Source: an uncultured Victivallales bacterium
GTDB taxonomy: Bacteria > Verrucomicrobiota > Lentisphaeria > Victivallales > UBA1829
Reading direction: 5' to 3'
DNA: 50,764 nt
Assembly: GCA_934661375.1 (NCBI GenBank)
Contig: CAKUJH010000026.1
Location: 1-50,764 of the forward strand
Position numbers and translations under genes: made by a program. Within the stretch, counting starts at the first letter, position 1. Every line of letters begins with the position of its first letter. Shown here in pieces: positions 7,054 to 15,739 of this stretch. Under the pieces are notes generated by a model. It ran no database searches. It was not told the DNA's origin and saw nothing but the letters and a program-made list of their open reading frames with translations.

Positions 7054-7869
7054 ATGAAAACAAAGTATCTGCTGTTTTTTCTGCTTTTCATCATCCTTGC
7101 CGGAGTTTTCACTTTTCTGCGGACACCGATTTCCGATGCGGTCAACACCCTGCTGATCGCCATCGGGGAGGGGCGCAGCATCCGGGTGGACAATACGGAC
7201 ATGGTCAAGCGCAAAACGGAAAAACAGGTCAAGGTGAAAGGGGCGGGCGGCATAGCCCGTGCCGCGCAGATCAAGGTTTTCAAGGAAACGCTTTCCGCTC
7301 CGCCGGAAGTTCGATTGACCGAAGATAAATCCAAGAAGAAACGCAGCGAACTTTTTATTGCGGACTGGGCGGTTTTGGGGCCGTTTGATCTGTCGGTCAT
7401 TGCCCGGCGGATGAATTTGCAGACGGTGCTGAAACAGGAATGCATGAGTGCCGAAACCGCCGGAGTGTCTTTTCAGCAGCTCCCGGAAGGAATGGCCTGG
7501 CATCAGGTTCAGGCGTTGAGTGCAGACGGCAGAATCGATTTGGCGGAAGCCTTCCGGAAAAACAGCAAAGCCGCCGCCGTCTGGGCTGCGGCGGATATCG
7601 TCCTGGAACAGGAATATCCGTCCGCCTGCATGATGGTCGGCATCCAGCAGTTCGGCAGAGTGTTTCTCAACGGCAAAGAAGTGTTTGTTTCCATGGAGAA
7701 CTCTCCGGCACGTGCGGACGGCACGGCTGTTCAGGTGCAGCTGAACAAAGGGCGCAACCGGATTATTGTGAAAGCAGCCAGTTTCAATGCGCGCAGCTGG
7801 TTTTTCTATCTGCGGTTCGTTTCGGCGGACAAAAAAATTCCGCTGGTCCCGGTAAAATCCGCAAAATAA
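7054..7869 (+). CDS. Membrane-anchored protein with a C-terminal galactose-binding-like domain
   Basis: The ATG at 7054 has a strong ribosome binding site (AACGGAGGTTTC) and is preferred over an in-frame start at 7018. The 271-residue product begins with one hydrophobic segment (MKTKYLLFFLLFIILAGVF) that acts as an anchor or uncleaved signal. The rest is extracytoplasmic. The phrase ADWAVLGPF, and later GRVFLNGKEVF with LNKGRNRIIVKA, resemble the jelly-roll modules attached to hydrolases in Planctomycetes and Lentisphaerota. No catalytic domain is present. Function is unknown; a structural or carbohydrate-binding role at the envelope is inference. Confidence 0.6.
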   Translation: MKTKYLLFFLLFIILAGVFTFLRTPISDAVNTLLIAIGEGRSIRVDNTDMVKRKTEKQVKVKGAGGIARAAQIKVFKETLSAPPEVRLTEDKSKKKRSELFIADWAVLGPFDLSVIARRMNLQTVLKQECMSAETAGVSFQQLPEGMAWHQVQALSADGRIDLAEAFRKNSKAAAVWAAADIVLEQEYPSACMMVGIQQFGRVFLNGKEVFVSMENSPARADGTAVQVQLNKGRNRIIVKAASFNARSWFFYLRFVSADKKIPLVPVKSAK

Positions 7870-7932
7870 CCGCTTTTTTCAGTCATCCGGCAAAAAAAAG
7901 CAGAAAATATGTCTGAATGCCCGGAAAAACAT

Positions 7933-7960
7933 TTGACATGACTTCGGATGATGGTATAGT
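7933..7960 (+). promoter_or_regulatory. Strong consensus sigma70 promoter
   Basis: A perfect TTGACA (7933-7938) and TATAGT (7955-7960) are separated by 16 bp, upstream of the gene starting at 7995. Confidence 0.8.
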
Positions 7961-7994
7961 ATCAGAAAGAAGCAGATCAACCAGCGGAGAATTC

Positions 7995-8447
7995 ATGAAT
8001 TCATCGAAAAACAGACCATCTGCATTCCGCAGATTTTTCCAGTTTGCCGCCGGAGGGGTTCTTCTGTTTTTCCTGGCAGTCTGCCTTCACCTGTCCATCG
8101 GCTCATCCGGATCACAGATTTTCCGTCTGACTCCTGCGGGGGAAAGAGCGGGGAATGTTCCGCTTCAACTGACGGAAAGCGGCATAGAACATGATGCGCT
8201 GTTCCTGCCCGGACGTTGTCCGGGAAACGGTGTTCTGCAGAAACTGCGGGTCCAGCGTCTTTCCTGGCGGACGGTTTCCCGTCGGAATCCGTTGCAGGAC
8301 AACGCCGCCGCGGAAGCCGTACAGATGGAATGTCCGACAGTCATTCCGCGTTACACCAGTGTTTTTGATCCGTGCCGGAATCCGGCACTGCATTATTTTA
8401 CCATCCATTCCTGTCCTGTCCGCGCAGGACCTCAAACAGTCTGCTGA
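7995..8447 (+). CDS. Hypothetical single-pass membrane protein (150 aa)
   Basis: The start at 7995 follows AGCGGAGAATTC and lies 35 bp after a consensus promoter; in-frame codons further upstream fall before the transcription start. The protein has a basic N-terminus, one hydrophobic segment (FFQFAAGGVLLFFLAVCLHL) and a roughly 110-residue extracytoplasmic tail with several Cys and Arg residues. No family is recognised, and the tail has no clear fold. The promoter and ribosome binding site argue that it is expressed; the tail could still be poorly conserved. Confidence 0.5.
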   Translation: MNSSKNRPSAFRRFFQFAAGGVLLFFLAVCLHLSIGSSGSQIFRLTPAGERAGNVPLQLTESGIEHDALFLPGRCPGNGVLQKLRVQRLSWRTVSRRNPLQDNAAAEAVQMECPTVIPRYTSVFDPCRNPALHYFTIHSCPVRAGPQTVC

Positions 8448-8552
8448 TTTTTAGTTATCAGCCGTGCCATGCCGTGTTGTAATGTGTGTAACCGGCAGCC
8501 GGCAGCAAGTGCGTCTGTTCTTGACGCAATTCAGATTAATCAGGAGATTTTG

Positions 8553-8681
8553 ATGAGCACCAGTACCATTGTAATCGGTGTGTTCGCAATTTTGGCGATT
8601 TTTTCGCTGTTTGAGTTTATTTACTGTGCGTGGGCGGATCGACGCGAAAACCAGACCCGCGAGAATGAACACTCTAAATGA
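8553..8681 (+). CDS. Single-transmembrane micropeptide (42 aa)
   Basis: The ATG follows AGGAGATTTTG, a good ribosome binding site. The product has one membrane segment (TIVIGVFAILAIFSLFEFIY) followed by a short charged cytoplasmic tail rich in Arg, Glu and Asn. It resembles accessory subunits of larger membrane proteins, but no transporter or oxidase lies next to it. A second micropeptide of similar design begins 12 bp downstream, so the two are probably expressed together. Confidence 0.6.
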   Translation: MSTSTIVIGVFAILAIFSLFEFIYCAWADRRENQTRENEHSK

Positions 8682-8693
8682 AAGGATGTTAAA

Positions 8694-8813
8694 ATGAAAT
8701 TGTTTTTTGTCATAATGGCCGTGATCACCGTGACCGTTACCGTTGCAGGAACTTTCTACGCCGTGAAAAAAGAATTGTCCCGCAAGGATGATCCTTCCGA
8801 TTTCGCGGATTAA
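8694..8813 (+). CDS. Single-transmembrane micropeptide (39 aa)
   Basis: The ATG follows AAAGGATGTTAAA. The product has one membrane segment (FFVIMAVITVTVTVAGTFYA) and an acidic tail ending KDDPSDFAD. It lies 12 bp after the first micropeptide and 14 bp before an intrinsic terminator, so it closes the transcription unit. I do not recognise the family. Confidence 0.6.
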   Translation: MKLFFVIMAVITVTVTVAGTFYAVKKELSRKDDPSDFAD

Positions 8814-8827
8814 CGGAATCTGAACGA

Positions 8828-8875
8828 ACCGCTTTCCGGCTTGACTGTCTCCCGGAAGGCGGTTTTTCTTTTTTA
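8828..8875. terminator. Intrinsic terminator after the micropeptide genes
   Basis: ACCGCTTTCCGG (8828-8839) pairs with CCGGAAGGCGGT (8852-8863) with one G-T wobble, and is followed by a T-rich run. It sits in the convergent gap before truA and may also limit leftward transcription. Confidence 0.75.
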
Positions 8876-9655
8876 AAGAAAAGGCGGCAGACGGAGTTCA
8901 TCCGATTTCCATTCATCCGGAGCGTAAAAGGTTTTCCGGAGATAAAGTCCCTGCGGCGGTGCAACCATGATGTCATCCGGGGGAACTGCGGGGTGAGCCA
9001 GCATGTTTTTCAAATCATCCGCCGATTTTTTCCCTACGGCAATTTCATGCAGCAGACCCGTCAGACGGCGCACCATTTTATACAGAAATCCGCTGCCGGA
9101 AAAATAGAAACACCACAACGGACCGAACGGAATCAGTTCCGCCCGATGAATGGTGCGCACCGTGCAGGTGTCGGCTTTTTTTCCGGTGAAACTGCGGAAA
9201 TCATGAGTTCCCGCAATCAGATTCAGCGATTTTTTCACTTCATCCGGGAAACGGATTTCTGGCCAGTCCCAGCAGAGTTCCTTCAGAAAAACATTGTAGG
9301 AGCCGGTATGTACGGCGTAAACATACGCCTTGCCGCAGGCGGAACGGTGGGCATTGAAATCCGGATCGGCGAAAGACAGATCAAGCAGTCGCAGGTCATG
9401 CGGCAGACGGCGGTTCAGCAGAGCGGACAGCTGTTCCGCGGCAATCGGTTCGGCTGTTTTGAACGACAGCGTCATTTCCTGTGCATGAACTCCGGCGTCC
9501 GTGCGTCCGCAGCCGGTAACGGACAGCGTGTCTTCATGAAAAACGGAACGCAGGGTTTCCTCCACGGTCTGCTGTACGGAAGGGGCGTCTTTCTGCCGCT
9601 GCCATCCGGCGTAACGGCTGCCGTTGAATGCGATGGACATCCGGTAATTCTGCAT
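8873..9655 (-). CDS. truA: tRNA pseudouridine(38-40) synthase TruA
   Basis: TruA converts uridines 38-40 of the tRNA anticodon stem-loop to pseudouridine. The 260-residue protein has normal length and carries the catalytic aspartate (Asp53) in GCGRTDAGVHA. It also has the family blocks YAGWQRQ, YVYAVHTG, HDFRSFTGK and FLYKMVRRLTG. The ATG follows GAGGTGGATC. It is the last gene of a minus-strand group with hrpB, which ends 8 bp upstream, and the sirtuin gene. Confidence 0.96.
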   Translation of the reverse strand: MQNYRMSIAFNGSRYAGWQRQKDAPSVQQTVEETLRSVFHEDTLSVTGCGRTDAGVHAQEMTLSFKTAEPIAAEQLSALLNRRLPHDLRLLDLSFADPDFNAHRSACGKAYVYAVHTGSYNVFLKELCWDWPEIRFPDEVKKSLNLIAGTHDFRSFTGKKADTCTVRTIHRAELIPFGPLWCFYFSGSGFLYKMVRRLTGLLHEIAVGKKSADDLKNMLAHPAVPPDDIMVAPPQGLYLRKTFYAPDEWKSDELRLPPFL

Positions 9656-9663
9656 GATCCACC

Positions 9664-12189
9664 TCAGGAATTGCGCCGGACACGTCCGCGGTGGGGCGGT
9701 GCTTCCAGCGGGTTTTCGGGCCAGTCATGTTTGGGATAGCGTCCGCGCATTTCCTTGCGGACAAGGAAATAGGAGTCCGCCCAGAAATGCGCAAGATCCG
9801 AGGTTATCTGCACTGTGCGCATGGCGGGGGAAAGCAGATTCATGACCAGAGGGACTCTGCCGCCCGCCAGCATGGGGGTCCCGGTCATGCCGAAAACTTC
9901 CTGAAGACGTACCGGCAGCAGCGGCGGGTCATGGGAATAATCAATGCGTATGCGCGATCCGCTCGGCACTTCAATGCGTTCCGGCGCCAGTTTGTCCAGT
10001 TTCATCAGACGCTCCTGTCCGATCAGGGTCTGAAACGCCGCCGCCAGAGTATCGCCGCGCAGGGATTCAAGGGAATTGCTGCGTTCCGTCAGAAATGGAG
10101 CCAGCCATTCTTCCATGGAATCCGCCAGTGTTTCCGCGGAGAAATCCTGCCATTCCTCACCGCCGAGAACGCGATGAAGGAAAGCCAGACGTTCCAGACA
10201 GGATTTTTCATGTTCCGACCAGGGCAGGGGCAGTTTCCGGATGCCGTCGAGCAGAACTTTCTGCCGTTCTTCCGGCGGCAGATCCGGGGTGTTGACCGGC
10301 AGGGGTTTGCGGTGCAGTGCAATGGAGCCGAGCCGTTTTTCCCGGAAAACATTCAGGGCGTTGGTTTCATTGTTCCAGATGGCGACGGTTTTTTCCTGAA
10401 TCAGTTCAGGAAAATGGCGTTCCAGTTCCGGCAGGGAAAGTTCGGCGGAGAGATAAATGGTCGGGACAGCGCCCGCGCCCTCCACGACCGGAGCGCAGAG
10501 AAATTCATGTTTGCGCATGTCGTCGTCCGGACGCAGTTTCGCCGTAACGCCGTTGGACAGCACATATTCCCCGGAATGCGGAGACCGGGCGCGGGCAATC
10601 CGGTCCGGGTAGGCTTTTGCCGGAAGAATGCCGCAGTATTGCAGATCCTCGGAAGAAAAAGTTTTATCCGTCAGCTGGCGGAATGCTGCTTTGACCCGCT
10701 GCAATGCCGCGCGGTCGATGCGGAATGCGGAGTCCGGATTTTTTCCCGGCAGCAGGAAATTCAGCCGTTCGGTCAGATCGGAATGCGGGGCGTCGCGCAG
10801 AAAATCGCGGTCGGAAAGAATGGCAGCCAGCGCACAGCCCAAAGCGGGGACATGCAGTTTTTCCGCACAGGAGATCATGTGCGCCAGACGCGGGTGCATG
10901 GGACGTTTGAGCAGCTGGCGTCCATGCGGAGTGAGACGCAGATTCTGCGGATCGACAGCACCGAGCGAGCCGAGCAGTTCGAATGCCTGATCGAGTTTTG
11001 CCCGCGGCGGAGGATCCAGCCAGCGGAGAGAACCCGCCGTATCGGGAGTCAGTCCCCAGTTTGCCAGTTCCAGGGAGAAGGACGCCAGATCGGCTTCCAG
11101 AATTTCCGGTGTGCCGAAACGGGCGAACCCGTGTTCTTCCGCCTGACTCCACAGCCGAATGCACAGCCCCGGTCCCGTCCGGGCGGCACGTCCGCGCCGC
11201 TGGTCGGCGGACGCCAGCGGGATGCGCACGGTTTCCAGTTTGTTCATGGCGCTTGCCGGGGAAAAACGCGGAACGCGCATCCAGCCGGAGTCGATCACGA
11301 TCCGCACGCCCGGCACGGTTACGCTGGATTCCGCCACCGGAGTGGACAGGATCACTTTGCGGAACGGTTCGGGGGCGGGCGCAAGTGCGCGGTCCTGTCC
11401 GGCTTCGGAAAGATTGCCGTAGAGCGGCAGAAACAGCAGATGCTGTTCGGCGGCATCCGGGAAAACGCTTTCCAGTTCCGCCATGGCGCGGCGGATTTCG
11501 CCTTCGCCGGGGAGAAAAACCAGCAGATCGCCGGGATGATGATTCAAGGCATAGACCACCGCCGAAGCGATGCTCTTTTCCTGCGGGACATTGCGGTTTT
11601 CCGGCGGACGGTACAGCGTTTCCACGGGGAAGACGCGTCCTTCGGATTGGATCAGGGGGGCATCATTGCCCAGCAGATTCTGAATCCGGGCGGCATCCAG
11701 GGTGGCGGACATGACCAGGATGCGGAGATCTTCGCGCAAGGCGCTCTGGACATCCAAAGCGAGAGCCAGTCCCAGATCCGCCTGAAGACTGCGCTCGTGG
11801 TATTCATCGAAAATGATGAGTCCGACGTCCGGCAGTTCGGAGTCATCCTGAATCATGCGGGTGAGAATGCCTTCCGTAATGACCTCGATTTTCGTTTCCG
11901 CGGAAACGGCACTGCCGAACCTTGTCCGGTATCCGGCGCGTTTTCCGACCGGTTCCCCCAGCAGGGCGGCAATCCGGCGGGCGACACCGAGAGCGGCAAT
12001 CCGCCGGGGTTCCAGCATCAGAATTTTTCTGCCGCCGAGAAATTCCGAATCCATCAGGGCAGGGGGCGCGAGTGTACTCTTGCCCGCACCCGGCGCGGCG
12101 CACAGAACCGCCGAAGGGTGAGCATTGAGCTGCTGTTCCAGTTCCGGCAGAACTTTTTCGACCGGCAGACCCGTATTCAGGCAAATCAT
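9664..12189 (-). CDS. hrpB: ATP-dependent helicase HrpB
   Basis: HrpB is a DEAH-box helicase of unsettled bacterial role, related to RNA helicases. The 841-residue product has Walker A APGAGKST at about 32-39, motif II DEYH at 128-131 and SAT motif VMSATLD. Motif VI-like DQRRGRAARTGPG follows, then a helicase-associated domain and a C-terminal HrpB domain. The ATG at 12189 overlaps the sirtuin stop codon by ATGA, indicating translational coupling; an in-frame extension upstream lies inside the sirtuin gene and is not used. truA follows 8 bp downstream. Confidence 0.93.
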   Translation of the reverse strand: MICLNTGLPVEKVLPELEQQLNAHPSAVLCAAPGAGKSTLAPPALMDSEFLGGRKILMLEPRRIAALGVARRIAALLGEPVGKRAGYRTRFGSAVSAETKIEVITEGILTRMIQDDSELPDVGLIIFDEYHERSLQADLGLALALDVQSALREDLRILVMSATLDAARIQNLLGNDAPLIQSEGRVFPVETLYRPPENRNVPQEKSIASAVVYALNHHPGDLLVFLPGEGEIRRAMAELESVFPDAAEQHLLFLPLYGNLSEAGQDRALAPAPEPFRKVILSTPVAESSVTVPGVRIVIDSGWMRVPRFSPASAMNKLETVRIPLASADQRRGRAARTGPGLCIRLWSQAEEHGFARFGTPEILEADLASFSLELANWGLTPDTAGSLRWLDPPPRAKLDQAFELLGSLGAVDPQNLRLTPHGRQLLKRPMHPRLAHMISCAEKLHVPALGCALAAILSDRDFLRDAPHSDLTERLNFLLPGKNPDSAFRIDRAALQRVKAAFRQLTDKTFSSEDLQYCGILPAKAYPDRIARARSPHSGEYVLSNGVTAKLRPDDDMRKHEFLCAPVVEGAGAVPTIYLSAELSLPELERHFPELIQEKTVAIWNNETNALNVFREKRLGSIALHRKPLPVNTPDLPPEERQKVLLDGIRKLPLPWSEHEKSCLERLAFLHRVLGGEEWQDFSAETLADSMEEWLAPFLTERSNSLESLRGDTLAAAFQTLIGQERLMKLDKLAPERIEVPSGSRIRIDYSHDPPLLPVRLQEVFGMTGTPMLAGGRVPLVMNLLSPAMRTVQITSDLAHFWADSYFLVRKEMRGRYPKHDWPENPLEAPPHRGRVRRNS

Positions 12190-12944
12190 ATCTGTCGCAG
12201 CTCCTGCATCAGGGCGTTCATGACTTCCGAGGCTTTGCCCGGCAGATAGACGTCGGTGATGGTGTCGGTGAATGCCGAAGGCACGGGATTGATTTCGATG
12301 ATTTTCGCGCCGTGACGTCTGGCGGTTCGCGGCACCTCGCAGGCGGGCATGACTTCGCCGGTGGTGCCGATCACCAGCACCCAGCCGCATTCCGCAGCCA
12401 GCCGAAAGGAATCGTCAAAAACTTTTTCCGGTATGCCTTCACCGAAAAAAACAAAATCCGGTTTCAGCAGTCCGCCGCATTCCGGACAGCCGGGCAGGGG
12501 CTGGTCGATGAGTTTGCGGTCCGGTCCGAATTTCGCATGGCAGTTCTGACAGACCAGCGCATCCAGCGTGCCGTGGAACTCGTGAACTTTGTCCGCCGGT
12601 GCGCCTGCGCGCTGATGCAGACAGTCGATATTTTGCGTGACAATGCCCTGGATGAATCCCTGATTCAGCAGTTCCGCAACCCGGAAATGGGCGTCATTGG
12701 GTTTTGCCTGTCCCCAGTGATCGTAAAAAAGTTCGCGTATTTTTGCCCAGCAGGCGGCGGGTTCTTCGAAAAAACGGTCCAGTTCGATGAAGGACGGATC
12801 GACTTTGCTCCAGAGTCCGTTTGCACCGCGGAAAGGGGGAATGCCGCTTTCCACCGAGATTCCCGCCCCGGTGAATGCCATGCCGCGGCGCGGCGAATCC
12901 CTGATGATTTGGACGGCATTTCTGATTTTTTCGATAAAATCCAT
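12186..12944 (-). CDS. SIR2-family NAD-dependent protein deacylase
   Basis: Sirtuins remove acyl groups from lysines, using NAD and releasing nicotinamide and O-acyl-ADP-ribose. The 252-residue protein has GAGIS (26-30), GIPPFRG, TQNIDCLH (103-110), catalytic His124 in EFHG, and the zinc cysteines C132/C135/C153/C156. The later block VIGTT binds the cofactor. The start at 12944 follows AAAGGAGTTTTTTTC and is preferred to a longer in-frame form. It heads the sirtuin-hrpB-truA transcript, whose promoter is at 13000-13028. The presence of two GNAT genes in the window may be related but is not proof. Confidence 0.94.
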   Translation of the reverse strand: MDFIEKIRNAVQIIRDSPRRGMAFTGAGISVESGIPPFRGANGLWSKVDPSFIELDRFFEEPAACWAKIRELFYDHWGQAKPNDAHFRVAELLNQGFIQGIVTQNIDCLHQRAGAPADKVHEFHGTLDALVCQNCHAKFGPDRKLIDQPLPGCPECGGLLKPDFVFFGEGIPEKVFDDSFRLAAECGWVLVIGTTGEVMPACEVPRTARRHGAKIIEINPVPSAFTDTITDVYLPGKASEVMNALMQELRQI

Positions 12945-12999
12945 GAAAAAAACTCCTTTCCCGTTTGCATTTTTCCGGAACACAATTACTTTGCCTGTC

Positions 13000-13028
13000 A
13001 TTATACAGTATCAACGGCAGAATGACAA
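13000..13028 (-). promoter_or_regulatory. Promoter of the sirtuin-hrpB-truA operon
   Basis: On the minus strand, TTGTCA (13023-13028) and TATAAT (13000-13005) are separated by 17 bp, about 55 bp upstream of the sirtuin start. Confidence 0.65.
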
Positions 13029-13055
13029 ATCAAAATTGAAAGAAATTCAGAGAAT

Positions 13056-14300
13056 ATGAGCAGAAAAAGCAGCAGTAAAGGGACCGGCGCGAAACTGCGG
13101 CGCGCCGCAGCCGGAGCCGTCCGGAAAAAAGCCGGCAGCGAAGTCCGTAAAAACGCCCGGAAAGTATTCCGGAAAATTCCGCTGAAAATCCTGATTCCAG
13201 CCGCGGCCGCGATCTTCGGCATTCTGGCAGGAGTCACATTCGTTCCGGAAGAATGGGTTCCCCGCGCATTGGAAAAACCGCATACCGTACTGCTGACCGC
13301 CCGCAACAAGCTGATCCGCATGAGCGGACTGCCGATCTCGCGTTATGATGATACATTCATTTTGCCGAACGACGGTTCCGCACCGATCCGGCTGTACTTT
13401 GCACCGTCCCCGAAAATCTGTCCGGCAGTGTGCGCGTTCATCCGGTCTGCGGTCCGCTCGGTGGATGTCTGCGCTTTCGACATCAAACTGGACGCCGTTG
13501 CCGACGCCCTGATTGACGCGAAAGCGCGCGGGATCAACGTCCGGGTGGTTACGGATACGGATTATCTGAAAAATCCCGCTCTGTGCCGGCTGTCCCGCGC
13601 CGGAATTCCCATTGTTTCCGACCGCAAATCCAGTCTCATGCACAACAAATTCATTGTGGTCGATTCCCGTTTTGTCTGGACCGGTTCCTACAATCTCACG
13701 GACAACGGCACGGAACGCAACGACAACAATGCCCTGCTGATCGAATCTCCTTCCATTGCAAAAGGTTACGAAGAACGGTTCGAACAGTACTGGAACGGCA
13801 AATTCAGCACGGATGGGAAGCGGTCGGCGCCGCAGACGAATGTTTTCATCGGACGGATTCCGGCGCAGTATGCGTTTTCGCCGACGGATAAAGTCTGCGA
13901 TATTCTGATGCACGAACTTTCCGGCGCAAAACATACCGTGGATGTCATGGCGTTTTCCTTCACCGGAGCGGAACTTGCCGGAAAACTGCGCGAACTGGTC
14001 AAACGGGGCGTCCGCGTCCGCTGTCTGTTCGATTACGGTCAGTCGAAAAACAAAGCCAGCCGCGACGGGTATCTGCGCAAAATCGGCGCACAGGTCTATT
14101 ATTCTCCCAACCGCACCGGAAAGATGCATCACAAAGTTTTTATCATAGACGAAAAAACGGTTATCACAGGAAGTTACAACTTTTCCCGTAATGCCGAAAA
14201 ACGCAATGACGAGAACATCCTGCTGATCCGTTCTCCGCGTCTGGCGGAACTTTACACCAGAGAAATGGATCGCTGCATAAAAGGCGTCAAAGGGTATTGA
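13056..14300 (+). CDS. Membrane-anchored phospholipase D-like protein with two HKD motifs
   Basis: The 414-residue protein has a very basic N-terminus, one membrane segment at about 44-62, and two PLD domains. The HKD motifs are complete: H196-K198-D203 followed by TGSYNLTDNG, and H358-K360-D365 followed by TGSYNFSRNA. Members include cardiolipin synthases, phospholipases and Nuc-type nucleases. The SYN-x(2) pattern after each HKD and the single anchor fit a Nuc/PLD-like hydrolase more than a multi-pass cardiolipin synthase. Substrate is undecided. The ribosome binding site is weak (CAGAGAAT). The 3' end overlaps the convergent MATE gene by 14 bp. Confidence 0.82.
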   Translation: MSRKSSSKGTGAKLRRAAAGAVRKKAGSEVRKNARKVFRKIPLKILIPAAAAIFGILAGVTFVPEEWVPRALEKPHTVLLTARNKLIRMSGLPISRYDDTFILPNDGSAPIRLYFAPSPKICPAVCAFIRSAVRSVDVCAFDIKLDAVADALIDAKARGINVRVVTDTDYLKNPALCRLSRAGIPIVSDRKSSLMHNKFIVVDSRFVWTGSYNLTDNGTERNDNNALLIESPSIAKGYEERFEQYWNGKFSTDGKRSAPQTNVFIGRIPAQYAFSPTDKVCDILMHELSGAKHTVDVMAFSFTGAELAGKLRELVKRGVRVRCLFDYGQSKNKASRDGYLRKIGAQVYYSPNRTGKMHHKVFIIDEKTVITGSYNFSRNAEKRNDENILLIRSPRLAELYTREMDRCIKGVKGY

Positions 14301-15660
14301 TTCTGACCCGGCGGGGCAGACAGCGCAGGTGCAGGTTGGCGTAACGGCGCATGGCAATGACATATGCGCCCGCCAGAATGACGGTTGCACCGACCCATGC
14401 GGAAGGCGACGCGAGACACACTCCGTTGTATCCGAAGAAGCGTGCCAGCACCAGTGCGGCAATGACCCGGAACACCAGTTCGGCAACTCCGCCCATCAGT
14501 GGCACAAATGCAAACCCCATCCCCTGCAGCGTGTTGCGGAAGATGAACAGCAGTCCGAGGAAAAGATAGAAGCAGCCGTTCAGCACCAGAAAGGTCTGCG
14601 ATGCCTCCACCACTTCTGTTTCTCCCGCGCCGACAAACAGCCGGGTCATGGGACGCCCCAGCAGAACCACAAAGGCACATGCCAGCAAACTCAAAACCAC
14701 GCACAGCACAACGGAGCGGTTGACTCCCGTGCGGATGCGCCCGACACGTCCGGCTCCGTAATTCTGTGCCGCGAATGTCGCCATGGTCATACCCAGCGAC
14801 GCCATCGGCTGCATTGCCACCAGGTCGATTTTCGAACCTGCGGTGAATCCGGCAACGATGTTCGAACCAAAAAGATTCAGCACTCCCTGCAGGATGATGC
14901 ACCCGATGGCGGTAACGGAAAACTGAAAAGCCATCGGCAGTCCCACCCGGAGATGTTCCCGGGCGAATGCGGTGTCCCATTTCCAGTCGGAACGTTTCAT
15001 TTTAAGGATCGGGAATTTGCGGATCACGTACCACAGACAGAGAAACCCGGAAATCGCCTGGGACAGCACGGTCGCCCATGCCGCGCCGCCGATGCCCATA
15101 TCAAAACTCAGAATGAACAGAAAATCCAGTCCGATATTCAGCACGGACGCCACCACCAGAAAAAACAGCGGAGTCATACTGTCTCCAAGGGCGCGGATGA
15201 TATTGGAAAGCAGGTTGTAGAACACCGAAGCCCAGATGCCGTAATAGATGATGACCATATAAATAACTGTGTCGTCAAAAATGTCATTCGGAGTGTTCAT
15301 CAGCCGGAACAGCGGTTTTGCCGTAACCACACAGAGAAAAGTCAGTACAACTGTGGTAATAATGCTCAGGTAAGTGGAGATTGCCACCGAACGCCGGACG
15401 CCGTCATGGTCGCCTGCGCCGAAACGCTGTCCGGTGATAACCGAAAAACCGCTGGTCAGCCCGAAGAAGAAACCCAGCACCAGGAAACAGACTCCGCCCG
15501 TAACTCCCACTGCCGCCAATGCCTGAACGCTGATGGTGCGTCCGACGATAATGGTGTCCGCCATGCTGTAAAACTGCTGGAACAGGGAACCGAGGAAAAC
15601 GGGAAGAGTGAAACGGAGAATCACTTTGAGCGGATTGCCGATTGTCATATCCTGTGTCAT
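14287..15660 (-). CDS. MATE-family multidrug/metabolite exporter
   Basis: The product is a 457-residue polytopic membrane protein with about twelve segments. It has the MATE opening (PVFLGSLFQQFYSMADTIIVGR) split across the first two segments and a second-half repeat beginning LPMAFQFSVTAIG. MATE proteins export cationic compounds with Na+ or H+ antiport; the substrate here is unknown. The ATG at 15660 is preferred because GGAAAGG lies 9 bp upstream, whereas it abuts the in-frame ATG at 15669. Its promoter overlaps the stop of the AraC gene upstream. Confidence 0.92.
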   Translation of the reverse strand: MTQDMTIGNPLKVILRFTLPVFLGSLFQQFYSMADTIIVGRTISVQALAAVGVTGGVCFLVLGFFFGLTSGFSVITGQRFGAGDHDGVRRSVAISTYLSIITTVVLTFLCVVTAKPLFRLMNTPNDIFDDTVIYMVIIYYGIWASVFYNLLSNIIRALGDSMTPLFFLVVASVLNIGLDFLFILSFDMGIGGAAWATVLSQAISGFLCLWYVIRKFPILKMKRSDWKWDTAFAREHLRVGLPMAFQFSVTAIGCIILQGVLNLFGSNIVAGFTAGSKIDLVAMQPMASLGMTMATFAAQNYGAGRVGRIRTGVNRSVVLCVVLSLLACAFVVLLGRPMTRLFVGAGETEVVEASQTFLVLNGCFYLFLGLLFIFRNTLQGMGFAFVPLMGGVAELVFRVIAALVLARFFGYNGVCLASPSAWVGATVILAGAYVIAMRRYANLHLRCLPRRVRINTL

Positions 15661-15711
15661 GCTGCGCATCCTTTCCGGCGGACGTCAGTTGTCTGCCTGT
15701 AAGAACGGCGT

Positions 15712-15739
15712 AATATACAACGGCTTTTTTATTATTCAA
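15712..15739 (-). promoter_or_regulatory. Promoter of the MATE exporter gene
   Basis: On the minus strand TTGAAT (15734-15739) and TATATT (15712-15717) have a 16-bp spacer. The -35 box overlaps the last codons of the upstream AraC gene. Confidence 0.6.

Noticed and set aside
9691..12249. An 852-codon open frame on the plus strand, opposite hrpB
   Set aside because: It is antisense to a clear DEAH helicase gene. Its product is low-complexity, rich in Gly, Arg and Gln, and has no ribosome binding site or family motif. It reflects codon bias in hrpB.
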